Below, in pieces: positions 56,620-64,000 of a stretch of DNA of 64,000 nt (its first letter is position 1; each line of letters opens with the position of its first letter). This DNA comes from Microvirga pakistanensis. Its GTDB lineage: Bacteria > Pseudomonadota > Alphaproteobacteria > Rhizobiales > Beijerinckiaceae. The position numbers were made by a program, and so were the translations under genes. Under the pieces are notes generated by a model. That model was not told the origin of the DNA. It saw only the letters and a list, made by a program, of their open reading frames with translations, and searched no databases. Location: contig NZ_SPJX01000710.1 of NCBI RefSeq assembly GCF_004458765.1, forward strand, positions 124,001-188,000, given 5' to 3'.

Positions 56620-57303
56620 ATGAGCGAGGCCCAACAGCGCGCCGGCGCATTCTTCGGGCGCCGGAAAGGCAAGAAGCTTCGCTCCGGTCAGGACGAGCTG
56701 GTCCAGAACCTGCTGCCCGCGATCCGCATGGTCCCGGGCGGCGCTCCCGCGGGCCAATTTCCGAATGCCAACGCCCGAGAGACCTGGCTCGAGATCGGCT
56801 TCGGGGGCGGCGAACATCTCGCGGCCCAGGCCCGCACCCATCGGGACATCAACTTCATCGGCTGCGAGCCCTTCGTGAACGGCATGGCGAAACTGCTCGC
56901 CGCCATCGAGCACGAAAAGCTCGACCACATCCGCGTGTGGGACGACGACGTCACCAAGCTCCTGCCGACCCTGCCCGATGCGTGCCTCGACCGGGTCTAC
57001 ATCCTCTATCCCGATCCGTGGCCGAAGCGTCGCCAGCGCAAGCGCCGCCTCGTCTCGGACGAGATGCTGGACATGCTGGCCCGCGTGATGAAGCCCGGCG
57101 CGCAACTGCGCTTCGCCAGCGACATCGACGATTACATCGGCTGGGTGCTGGCCCGCGTGTTGCGGTCCGACCGGTTCCGCTGGACCGCGGAGCGGGCCGA
57201 CGACTGGCGCAGGCCCTACGAGGACTGGCCCGGCACCCGCTACGAAGCGAAGGCCATCCGCGAAGGCCGCGTGCCGAGCTATCTCACCCTCGTGCGCGTC
57301 TGA
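56620..57303 (+). CDS. trmB: tRNA (guanine-N7-)-methyltransferase TrmB
   Basis: A 227-aa SAM-dependent methyltransferase for m7G46 in tRNA. Motifs are LEIGFGGGEHL, IGCEPFVNGM and the DPWPKRRQRKRRLVSDEMLDM stretch characteristic of TrmB. It is co-oriented and nearly contiguous with metK, which supplies its cofactor. Confidence 0.93.
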   Translation: MSEAQQRAGAFFGRRKGKKLRSGQDELVQNLLPAIRMVPGGAPAGQFPNANARETWLEIGFGGGEHLAAQARTHRDINFIGCEPFVNGMAKLLAAIEHEKLDHIRVWDDDVTKLLPTLPDACLDRVYILYPDPWPKRRQRKRRLVSDEMLDMLARVMKPGAQLRFASDIDDYIGWVLARVLRSDRFRWTAERADDWRRPYEDWPGTRYEAKAIREGRVPSYLTLVRV

Positions 57304-57308
57304 CCTCG

Positions 57309-58010
57309 TCAGATCGCCGCGCGAGCCACGCGCTCGTCGCTCACCACCCTGCCGTCGACGAGGTGAACGCGCCGGTCCGCGCGCGCGGCGATCTCCATGT
57401 CGTGGGTGACGGCCACCACGGTCTTGCCGCGCTTGTTCACCAGATCCTGCAGGATCGCGAAGACCTGCTCGGAACTCTTGCTGTCGAGACTGCCTGTCGG
57501 CTCGTCAGCCAGCACCACATGCGGATCGTTGGCGAGCGCGCGCGCCACCGCCACGCGCTGCCGCTGCCCGCCCGAGAGCTGATCCGGCATCTTGTCGAGA
57601 TGGCCAGCGAGGCCGAGATCCTCCAGAAGGCCCGCCGCGCGCTCGCGCATCTTAGCGGCCGAGAGGCGTCCCGCCTTGCGCATCGGCAACTCCACGTTCT
57701 TCAGCACGCTGAATTCCGGCAGCAGGAAGTGGAACTGGAACACGAAGCCGAGGCTTCCGAGCCGCAACTGCGCAAGAGCGTCATCGTCGAGCGGCCCGGT
57801 GTCCCGCCCGGCGATTCTCAGCGTGCCGCTGGTCGGGCGATCGAGCAGGCCGAGCAGATAGAGCAGCGACGACTTGCCGGAGCCGGACGGGCCGGTGATC
57901 GCCACGAATTCCCGCTCGCCGATGGAAAGCGACACGTCCCGCACCAGGGTCACGGGCACGATGGCGGGCAATACCCGGGTGAGATTCTCGGCTTCGATCA
58001 GCGCGCTCAC
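57309..58010 (-). CDS. ABC exporter ATPase (MacB/LolD/DevA-like)
   Basis: A 233-aa ABC ATPase. Walker A is GPSGSGKSS, the signature LSGGQRQRVAVARAL, Walker B VVLADEPTGSLD and the H-loop VTHDME. It is the last gene of a three-gene leftward operon with a permease and a membrane-fusion protein. The GTG start overlaps the permease stop. Confidence 0.86.
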   Translation of the reverse strand: MSALIEAENLTRVLPAIVPVTLVRDVSLSIGEREFVAITGPSGSGKSSLLYLLGLLDRPTSGTLRIAGRDTGPLDDDALAQLRLGSLGFVFQFHFLLPEFSVLKNVELPMRKAGRLSAAKMRERAAGLLEDLGLAGHLDKMPDQLSGGQRQRVAVARALANDPHVVLADEPTGSLDSKSSEQVFAILQDLVNKRGKTVVAVTHDMEIAARADRRVHLVDGRVVSDERVARAAI

Positions 58011-59254
58011 GTGGCCCCCCGGATGATGTCGACGGGATTGAGCCGCGCCGCCTGCCGGGCGGGCAGATAACCCGCCACGCCCGCGGACACGAGGGCGAAG
58101 CCCGAGGCGATCGCGTAGTGCCACGGCGTCCAGTAGAGCGGCAGACGGGTCAGCTCGCGCCCGACGCCCGCGCCGGAGAGCTTGAACTCCACCTGCGAGA
58201 GCGCGAAGCACAACAGGAATCCGATCACCCAGCCGGCGACGGAGCCGGCGGTCCCGAGGGCCAGACCTTCGATCAGGAACAGGCGGCGCATGTTGCCTTG
58301 CGTGAAGCCGAGCGACTTCAGGATGGCGATGTCCCGCGCCTTCTCGTGGGTGATGGTGGAGATGATGTTGTAGATGCCGAAGCCCGCGACCAGCAGGATC
58401 GCGCCCACCACCGTGTACATCACCACGTTGCGCACCACGAGCGCCTCGAGCAGCGATTCGTTCGCCTCCTGCCAGGGCACGGCCTTGTAGCCGAGCTCCG
58501 CCTCGATCTGGCGCGCGACACGCGGGGCCGCTTCGGGATCGCTGAGACGCAGGCGGATGTCGTTGATGGCGTTCGGCCGCTCGGAGAGGATCTGCGCATT
58601 CTTCAGAAGCACATAGGCTTCGCCTTCGTCACGGGCGCTGTTGCCGGTGTGGAACTGCCCGACGATCTTGAAGCCGCGGGACTGGCCGGTAGGCGAGACG
58701 AGCTGGATCGTCGTGCCCGTGGATGCGCCGAGCCGCTGCGCCAGCGTGTCGCCGACGACGATGTTGTTGCCGCCGGCGTTGAGCGTATCGAAGCTTCCCT
58801 CCACGAAATCGCCGGCCACGGACGAGACCGCAGCCTCGATGTCCGGCTCGATGCCGATGATGGAAACGCCCACGTCGCGTCCGGCATAGCGCACCACCCC
58901 TTGCGTGCGCAGGCTCCGGGCCATGCGTCCCGGCACCCAGGATCGCAAGGATGCGAAGGCTGCGGCCGGATTGAGAATGCCGCGCCGGTCCTCCTTCGGT
59001 CGCAGGCCCTCGAACTGCACGGCCGGAAACAGGTCCTCCGCCGGCTGGCGGCGCGGCGTGCGGCGCTCGTCGGAGACCTGCACATGGGGCATGGTGTCGA
59101 CGAGCTGCGCGATGAAGTCCTTCTCGGTGCCCTGCATGAGCGCCGCCATGGCGATGGAGAAGCCGACCCCCAGCGCCACGCCGAGAACGGCCACGATGGT
59201 CTGGCGGCCGCGGCCGGCGATATGGATCAGAGCCAATTCCAGGATGAGGCGCAT
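58007..59254 (-). CDS. ABC exporter permease (FtsX/MacB/DevC-like)
   Basis: A 415-aa membrane protein. An N-terminal helix (TIVAVLGVALGVGFSIAMAAL) is followed by a MacB-type periplasmic domain. A C-terminal FtsX module has three helices and the KARDIAILKSLGFTQGNMRR coupling motif. The order MFP-permease-ATPase is that of devBCA/MacAB-type tripartite exporters that move lipids or peptides through the envelope. The cargo is unknown. Confidence 0.86.
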   Translation of the reverse strand: MRLILELALIHIAGRGRQTIVAVLGVALGVGFSIAMAALMQGTEKDFIAQLVDTMPHVQVSDERRTPRRQPAEDLFPAVQFEGLRPKEDRRGILNPAAAFASLRSWVPGRMARSLRTQGVVRYAGRDVGVSIIGIEPDIEAAVSSVAGDFVEGSFDTLNAGGNNIVVGDTLAQRLGASTGTTIQLVSPTGQSRGFKIVGQFHTGNSARDEGEAYVLLKNAQILSERPNAINDIRLRLSDPEAAPRVARQIEAELGYKAVPWQEANESLLEALVVRNVVMYTVVGAILLVAGFGIYNIISTITHEKARDIAILKSLGFTQGNMRRLFLIEGLALGTAGSVAGWVIGFLLCFALSQVEFKLSGAGVGRELTRLPLYWTPWHYAIASGFALVSAGVAGYLPARQAARLNPVDIIRGAT

Positions 59255-59258
59255 GGCG

Positions 59259-60257
59259 TCAGCCCCGCCTTTCCCTGACCTTCGCTCCGTCGGCGAGATC
59301 CTCCGGGAACGGCGCGATCACCCGCCCGGCTTCGTCGAGGCCGGACAGGACCTGCGTGTGGCTCGCCCCGCGAATCCCGACCGTCACGTCGCGGCGTCTG
59401 GCGACGCCGTTCTCCACGACGAAGAGGGAGGCGCCCCGCAGGGCGTTGGTCGGCACGAGAAGCGCTTGCGCGGCCACCTGCACGATCACGTTCACCTCCA
59501 CGGTCATGCCGATGAGAAGCGGAGTCTCCTCCGGCAACGCGAGACGCACGCGGTAGGTCTTGGCCACCGGATCGCCCTTGGGCGTGATCGAATCGACGCT
59601 CGCCTCCAGGATGCGGTCCGGGAAGGCGTCGGCCTTGAGAACGGCGCGCAGGCCCGCCGCCACGCGCGGGATGTCCTCCTCGTTCACGTCCGCCTCCACC
59701 TGCAGGGGTTTCGGCTCGCCGACCCAGAACAGAACCGTGCCGGGCTCCGCCACCTCCCCCACCTCGCCGTCCTGGCGCAGGACGACGCCGCTCACGGGCG
59801 CGCGCAGGATGTAGGTCTCGAGCCGGGTCTCCTGGCCGGCGATCAGGGCTTCGACCTGGCTCAGCTCGCTGCGGGCCCGGTCGAGGGCCTGCTCGCTGGC
59901 CACCCGCCGCTCCACCAGGGCGGAGACCCGGTCGTAATCGGCCCGGGCGAAGCGCTGGCGCGCCCGCAATTCGGACAGGATCGCCTGCGCCTGCCGGTCG
60001 TCGAGGCGAGCCAGCACGGCTCCCTTCTCCACGGCCTCGCCCTCGCAGTTGCACAGCTCGACGATCCGCTCCCGCAGCAATGGCGTTACCTTGGCCCAGA
60101 TGCGCGGCTCCACGACCCCCGTGGCATAGACGACCTCCGCCGCGTCGCCGCGCGTCGGCGCGACGGTGGCGGCCTCCGGCGGCCGGCTGAAGCGCCAGTA
60201 GGCTGCGGCGGCGGCCAGCAGGAGCACGAGAACAGGGATCACACGCGTGATCTTCAC
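59259..60257 (-). CDS. Periplasmic adaptor (membrane fusion) protein
   Basis: A 332-aa HlyD/RND-type adaptor. It has an N-terminal membrane anchor (VIPVLVLLLAAAAAYWRF) and a lipoyl-like half with a coiled-coil hairpin (ILSELRARQRFARADYDRV... ALDRARSELSQVEALIAGQE). Beta-barrel and membrane-proximal parts follow. First gene of the exporter operon; stop and next start are 4 bp apart. No outer-membrane TolC gene is adjacent. Confidence 0.84.
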   Translation of the reverse strand: MKITRVIPVLVLLLAAAAAYWRFSRPPEAATVAPTRGDAAEVVYATGVVEPRIWAKVTPLLRERIVELCNCEGEAVEKGAVLARLDDRQAQAILSELRARQRFARADYDRVSALVERRVASEQALDRARSELSQVEALIAGQETRLETYILRAPVSGVVLRQDGEVGEVAEPGTVLFWVGEPKPLQVEADVNEEDIPRVAAGLRAVLKADAFPDRILEASVDSITPKGDPVAKTYRVRLALPEETPLLIGMTVEVNVIVQVAAQALLVPTNALRGASLFVVENGVARRRDVTVGIRGASHTQVLSGLDEAGRVIAPFPEDLADGAKVRERRG

Positions 60258-60500
60258 GGCTGGCCCCTCCAGGGAACAGGTTCCTCTAGCACAGCTTGGA
60301 CGGAACGGCGATTGCGGGTTGTTCCGGAGGGCCGGGGAGCGTACCGGGATGGGCTGCGGCGGGATGGAGGCTTGCCTCCCGGCCTGAAAATCAATATATT
60401 TGCCCTGTCAGCTCTGGTTGCAGCCTCAAGCTGCTGGTCGAGAGTGGGCCCCGCCGGGTCCGCTCTTTTTTATTATCGAACGCCGGAGTGTCGGAGAACC
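60258..60500. other. rimP upstream/leader region
   Basis: A 243-bp divergent gap carrying the rimP-operon promoter and leader. It holds a small GCAGC/GCTGC hairpin (about 60420-60434) and a strong terminator (60441-60471). I cannot assign -35/-10 boxes with confidence. Confidence 0.45.
60441..60471 (+). terminator. Intrinsic terminator/attenuator upstream of rimP
   Basis: The 11-bp stem AGAGTGGGCCC/GGGTCCGCTCT (two G-U pairs) with a 4-nt loop is followed by TTTTTT at 60466-60471, and rimP starts 29 bp later. No gene on this strand ends just before it, so it most likely lies within the rimP leader as an attenuator, or ends a small leader RNA. Confidence 0.7.
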
Positions 60501-61124
60501 ATGACGAACGAACGCGACAAGCGGCTGATTACGGAAAACGGCGTCGCCGCCCGGGTGGCCGCCATCGTAGAGCCGGTGATCGAGGATCTGGGCTTCAACC
60601 TCGTGCGGGTGAAGGTCACCGGCACGAATGGCTGCACCGTGCAGATCATGGCGGAGCGGCCGGACGGCACCATGTCGGTGGCCGATTGCGAGACGGTGAG
60701 CCGCGCGGTTTCGCCGGTTCTGGATCTCGAAGATCCGATCGCGACGGCCTATTATCTGGAGGTTTCCTCGCCGGGGATCGACCGCCCGCTGGTGCGCGCC
60801 AGCGACTTCGAGCGCTGGACCGGCCACGATACGAAGATCGAGATGGCCGTGCCGGTGGAGGGCCGCAAGCGCTTCCGGGGCTTTATCCGGGGTGTCGAGG
60901 ACGGGAAACTCGTGGTCGAGCTTCCGGACGTGAAGGAGGGCCTGGAGCCCATCGCGCGGCTGCCTCTCACCGATCTGGGCGAGGCCCATCTCGTCCTGAC
61001 GGACGAGCTGATCCGCGAATCGCTGCGCCGGGGCACCGCGCCGACCACGGACGATCTCGACGAAGACACGGATGTGGTGGAAGCGCCGGAGCCGCGCAGC
61101 CCGTCCAACAAGAAACCGAATTAA
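60501..61124 (+). CDS. rimP: Ribosome maturation factor RimP
   Basis: A 207-aa 30S-assembly factor with the N-terminal domain LGFNLVRVKVTGTNGCTVQI, the characteristic VSSPGIDRPLVR motif and a C-terminal Sm-like part, ending in an acidic-basic tail. It heads the rimP-nusA-ylxR-infB operon; nusA follows 12 bp after the stop. Confidence 0.94.
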   Translation: MTNERDKRLITENGVAARVAAIVEPVIEDLGFNLVRVKVTGTNGCTVQIMAERPDGTMSVADCETVSRAVSPVLDLEDPIATAYYLEVSSPGIDRPLVRASDFERWTGHDTKIEMAVPVEGRKRFRGFIRGVEDGKLVVELPDVKEGLEPIARLPLTDLGEAHLVLTDELIRESLRRGTAPTTDDLDEDTDVVEAPEPRSPSNKKPN

Positions 61125-61136
61125 GGAGTGACCTCG

Positions 61137-62756
61137 ATGGCTGTGAGCGCCAACAGGCTTGAGCTTCTGCAGATCGCCGATGCGGTCGCGCGTGAGAAGG
61201 TGATCGACAAGCAGATCGTGCTGGATGCCATGGCGGACGCCATCGCGAAGGCCGCCCGCTCCCGCTACGGCGCGGAGACGGACATCCACGCCGAGATCAA
61301 CCCGAAAACCGGCGAGCTGCGCCTGTCGCGTCACCTTCTGGTGGTCGAGGACGGAGCGCTGGAGAACGATTCCCGCGAGATCACCCTCTCGGAAGCCCGG
61401 TCCCGCCACAACCCGGCAGCCCAGGTCGGCGACGTGATCGCCGACACCCTGCCGCCCTTCGATTTCGGCCGCATCGCGGCGCAATCCGCCAAGCAGGTGA
61501 TCGTCCAGAAGGTGCGCGACGCCGAGCGCGACCGCCAGTACCAGGAATACAAGGACCGCATCGGCGAGATCGTGAACGGCGCGGTCAAGCGCGTCGAATA
61601 CGGCAACGTGATCGTCGACCTCGGCCGTGGCGAAGCGATCATCCGCCGCGACGAGCTGATCCCCCGCGAGACCTTCCGTCCGGGCGACCGCATCCGCGCC
61701 TACCTCTTCGACGTGCGCCGTGAAACGCGTGGCCCGCAGATCTTCCTGTCCCGCACGCATCCGCAATTCATGGCGAAGCTCTTCGCCTCCGAAGTGCCGG
61801 AGATCTATGACGGCATCGTCACCGTTCAGGCGGTGGCGCGCGATCCGGGTTCCCGCGCCAAGATCGCCGTGACCTCGCGCGATTCCTCCATCGATCCGGT
61901 CGGCGCCTGCGTGGGCATGCGCGGCTCCCGCGTCCAGGCGGTTGTCGGCGAGCTCCAGGGCGAGAAGATCGACATCATTCCGTGGTCGCCCGACCAGGCG
62001 ACCTTCATCGTCAACGCGCTCCAGCCGGCCGAAGTGGTGAAGGTGGTGCTCGACGAGGAGGCCGACCGAATCGAGGTGGTGGTGCCCGACGACCAGCTGT
62101 CGCTCGCCATCGGCCGCCGCGGCCAGAACGTGCGCCTGGCCTCGCAGCTCACCGGCTGGGACATCGACATCCTCACCGAGGCCGAGGAATCCGAGCGCCG
62201 TCAGAAGGAATTCGCCGAGCGCACCGAGCTGTTCATGAACGCCCTCGACGTGGACGAGGTGGTGGGCCAGCTGCTCGCCTCGGAAGGCTTCCGCTCGGTC
62301 GAGGAAATCGCCTATGTGGATTCCGCCGAAGTCGCCTCCATCGAGGGCTTCGACGAGGACACCGCTGCCGAGATCCAGAACCGCGCCCGCGACTACATCG
62401 CCCGCATCGAGGCCGAGAACGAGGCCCGCCGCAAGGAGCTGGGCGTTGCCGACGAGCTGAGGGAAATCGACGGCGTCACCAGCGCCATGATGGTGGCGCT
62501 CGGCGAGAACGACATCAAGACGGTCGAGGACCTGGCCGGCTGCGCCACCGACGATCTCGTCGGCTGGACCGAGGGCAAGGGTGCCGAGGCGACCCGCTAC
62601 AAGGGTGCGCTCGACGGCTTCGATGTGTCCCGCACGGAAGCGGAAGCCATGGTCATGGCCGCCCGCGTGAAGGCCGGCTGGATCGAGCAGCCGGAAGAAA
62701 ACGTTGAAACCGAGGGATCGGCCGAAGAGGCCGAGACCGAGGCTCAGCCGTCCTAA
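61137..62756 (+). CDS. nusA: Transcription termination/antitermination factor NusA
   Basis: A 539-aa RNA-binding elongation factor. It has an N-terminal RNAP-binding domain (ANRLELLQIADAVAREKVI), an S1 domain (VNGAVKRVEYGNVIVDLG), KH domains (GACVGMRGSRVQAVV, LAIGRRGQNVRLASQLTGW) and two C-terminal acidic repeats, ending Glu-rich. ATG 61137 follows AAGGAG by 8 nt. Confidence 0.95.
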   Translation: MAVSANRLELLQIADAVAREKVIDKQIVLDAMADAIAKAARSRYGAETDIHAEINPKTGELRLSRHLLVVEDGALENDSREITLSEARSRHNPAAQVGDVIADTLPPFDFGRIAAQSAKQVIVQKVRDAERDRQYQEYKDRIGEIVNGAVKRVEYGNVIVDLGRGEAIIRRDELIPRETFRPGDRIRAYLFDVRRETRGPQIFLSRTHPQFMAKLFASEVPEIYDGIVTVQAVARDPGSRAKIAVTSRDSSIDPVGACVGMRGSRVQAVVGELQGEKIDIIPWSPDQATFIVNALQPAEVVKVVLDEEADRIEVVVPDDQLSLAIGRRGQNVRLASQLTGWDIDILTEAEESERRQKEFAERTELFMNALDVDEVVGQLLASEGFRSVEEIAYVDSAEVASIEGFDEDTAAEIQNRARDYIARIEAENEARRKELGVADELREIDGVTSAMMVALGENDIKTVEDLAGCATDDLVGWTEGKGAEATRYKGALDGFDVSRTEAEAMVMAARVKAGWIEQPEENVETEGSAEEAETEAQPS

Positions 62757-62786
62757 AACGGCGATGGCAAAGCGAGGTCAGCACCC

Positions 62787-63458
62787 GTGCCGCGGCATGA
62801 ACCGGAGCGCACCTGCATCGTCACCCGCGAGGCGCAAAGCCCCGCGGGCCTGATCCGCTTTGTCCTCGGGCCCGGCCATCAGGTCGTTCCCGATCTTAGG
62901 CACAAGCTTCCCGGCCGGGGCGTCTGGGTGACGGCCCGGTCCGATCTGGTGGAAGAGGCCGTCAAGCGCCGCCTCTTCTCCCGTGCGTTCAAGACGGAGG
63001 CTTTGGCCCCCGAGACCCTCGTCCAGGACATCGAGCGCCTGCTCCGGGACGACATGAGACAGGCGCTCGCCCTCGCCAACAAGGCGGGCTGCGTCGTCAC
63101 CGGCTTCCAGAAAGTCGAGGCGGCGATCACGGATAAGCCCATCGTTGCCCTTATTCATGCCGCAGAGGCGGCCGAAGATGGGCGAAGAAAATTGGCGAAC
63201 CCGTTGCGAAAACGTCTCGGCGGGGCAATATCTAGCTTTCCGGTCGTCCAAGTATTGTCAAATGACGAATTGGATTTGGCATTGGGCCGGTCACATGTGA
63301 TACATGCTGCCCTCGTCGCGGGCGCTGGGAGCGACGGCTTTCTGAACCGCTGGCATCGTTACCGCAGCTATTGCGGCATCGGAGCCGATCCATCTGGCCT
63401 CGGAGACGAGACCGGCGAACCCACGATTTTGAAACCCGCAGGAACATTAGCGGAATGA
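62787..63458 (+). CDS. ylxR: YlxR/DUF448 RNA-binding protein
   Basis: A 223-aa protein. The N-terminal YlxR domain includes ERTCIVTREAQSPAGLIRF and a GRGVWV motif. An L7Ae/L30e-like region follows (LANKAGCVVTGFQKVEAAI) in the fused alphaproteobacterial form. It lies between nusA and infB and overlaps the infB start by 4 nt. It may bind rRNA or RNase P. The last 60 residues are less conserved. Confidence 0.9.
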   Translation: MPRHEPERTCIVTREAQSPAGLIRFVLGPGHQVVPDLRHKLPGRGVWVTARSDLVEEAVKRRLFSRAFKTEALAPETLVQDIERLLRDDMRQALALANKAGCVVTGFQKVEAAITDKPIVALIHAAEAAEDGRRKLANPLRKRLGGAISSFPVVQVLSNDELDLALGRSHVIHAALVAGAGSDGFLNRWHRYRSYCGIGADPSGLGDETGEPTILKPAGTLAE

Positions 63459-64000
63459 GTGATACGAAAAACCAGGGCGACAAGACTCTCCACGTGTCGT
63501 CCAAGACGCTGTCTCTGAAGCGCCCAGTCGAGCAAGGCACGGTGCGCCAAAGCTTCTCCCATGGTCGTTCGAAGGCGGTCGTGGTCGAGACCGTCAAGCG
63601 TCGCCCTGCCGTCGGCCCCGGTGGGGCGAAGGATGACAAGCCGGCCGCCTCCCAGGCTGCAGCCCCCGCTGCCGCACCGAAGGCGGCTGCGCCGGCGGGA
63701 CGGCCCGCGGCTCCCCAGGGCGGACGCCCGCAGCGCTCCGGCCCCTCCTCCAACGCGCCCCGGTCCGGCGTGGTGCTGCAGACGCTCTCCGATCAGGAGC
63801 GCGATGCCCGCATGAACGCCCTGGCCGATGCCCGTCGCCGCGAAGAGGAAGAGCGCCGGCGCCAGGCCGAAGAAGCGTCCCGTCGCGCCGAGCGTGAGGC
63901 GGCGGAAGCCAAGGACCGCGAAGCGGCCGAAGCCCGCAAGCGTGAGGAAGAGGAGCGCCGTCGCCAGGACGAGGAGCGCAAGCACCGCGCCGAGACCGAG
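63455..64000 (+). CDS. infB: Translation initiation factor IF-2 (5' part)
   Basis: An incomplete frame of 182 codons reading off the right edge: MSDTKNQGDKTLHVSSKTLSL..., then Ala/Pro-rich sequence and a long Arg/Glu/Ala charged region (RREEEERRRQAEEASRRAER) typical of the IF-2 N-terminus. The start overlaps ylxR (ATGA). The G domain lies beyond the window. Confidence 0.92.
   Translation, partial: MSDTKNQGDKTLHVSSKTLSLKRPVEQGTVRQSFSHGRSKAVVVETVKRRPAVGPGGAKDDKPAASQAAAPAAAPKAAAPAGRPAAPQGGRPQRSGPSSNAPRSGVVLQTLSDQERDARMNALADARRREEEERRRQAEEASRRAEREAAEAKDREAAEARKREEEERRRQDEERKHRAETE

Overview
The window looks like a GC-rich alphaproteobacterial chromosome of the Hyphomicrobiales (Rhizobiales), perhaps a Microvirga/Methylobacteriaceae-type genome. 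The evidence is gene order: irr divergent from fabA-fabB-fabI; tsaB-rimI-Fur-plsC; miaB-phoH-ybeY-corC-lnt-XRE regulator-metK-trmB; and rimP-nusA-ylxR-infB. The genus is inference.

Positions 1-26940 form a defence-type accessory region. Positions 148-17936 hold a complete leftward BREX type 2 (Pgl) locus: pglW, pglX, pglY, pglZ, brxD and brxHI. The last five genes are linked by 4-nt overlaps. Next is a smaller, lower-GC unit (about 18452-24666) bounded by 20-bp direct repeats that match the 3' end of a tRNA-Ala gene. It has a decayed integrase and a primase-like remnant at one end. Its cargo is one two-gene module: a single-pass membrane miniprotein overlapping a 1444-aa STAND NTPase. The miniprotein C-terminus and the NTPase N-terminus share a short Gln/Asn-containing motif, which suggests an NLR-effector pair signalling through a prion-like motif. 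An apparently intact tyrosine recombinase (25133-26758) lies just beyond the 3' end of tRNA-Leu(CAG), the likely right boundary of the larger island.

Positions 27154-64000 are core chromosome. They cover type II fatty acid synthesis with the iron regulator Irr, lipid II flippase murJ, trpS, an NfuA-type Fe-S protein with a near-perfect Irr-box palindrome upstream, the tRNA t6A gene tsaB, rimI, miaB, PhoH, YbeY, CorC and Lnt. The PraR-like regulator and metK follow, then a MacAB/DevBCA-like exporter on the opposite strand, and the rimP-nusA-ylxR-infB operon, which runs off the right edge. A palindromic repeat family (core AGCATCGGACCC...) occurs in several intergenic gaps.

Two RNA-level features stand out. 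The metK leader can fold into a compact three-way junction placing the Shine-Dalgarno sequence in the junction. A strong intrinsic terminator hairpin lies about 30 bp upstream of rimP and may be an attenuator.
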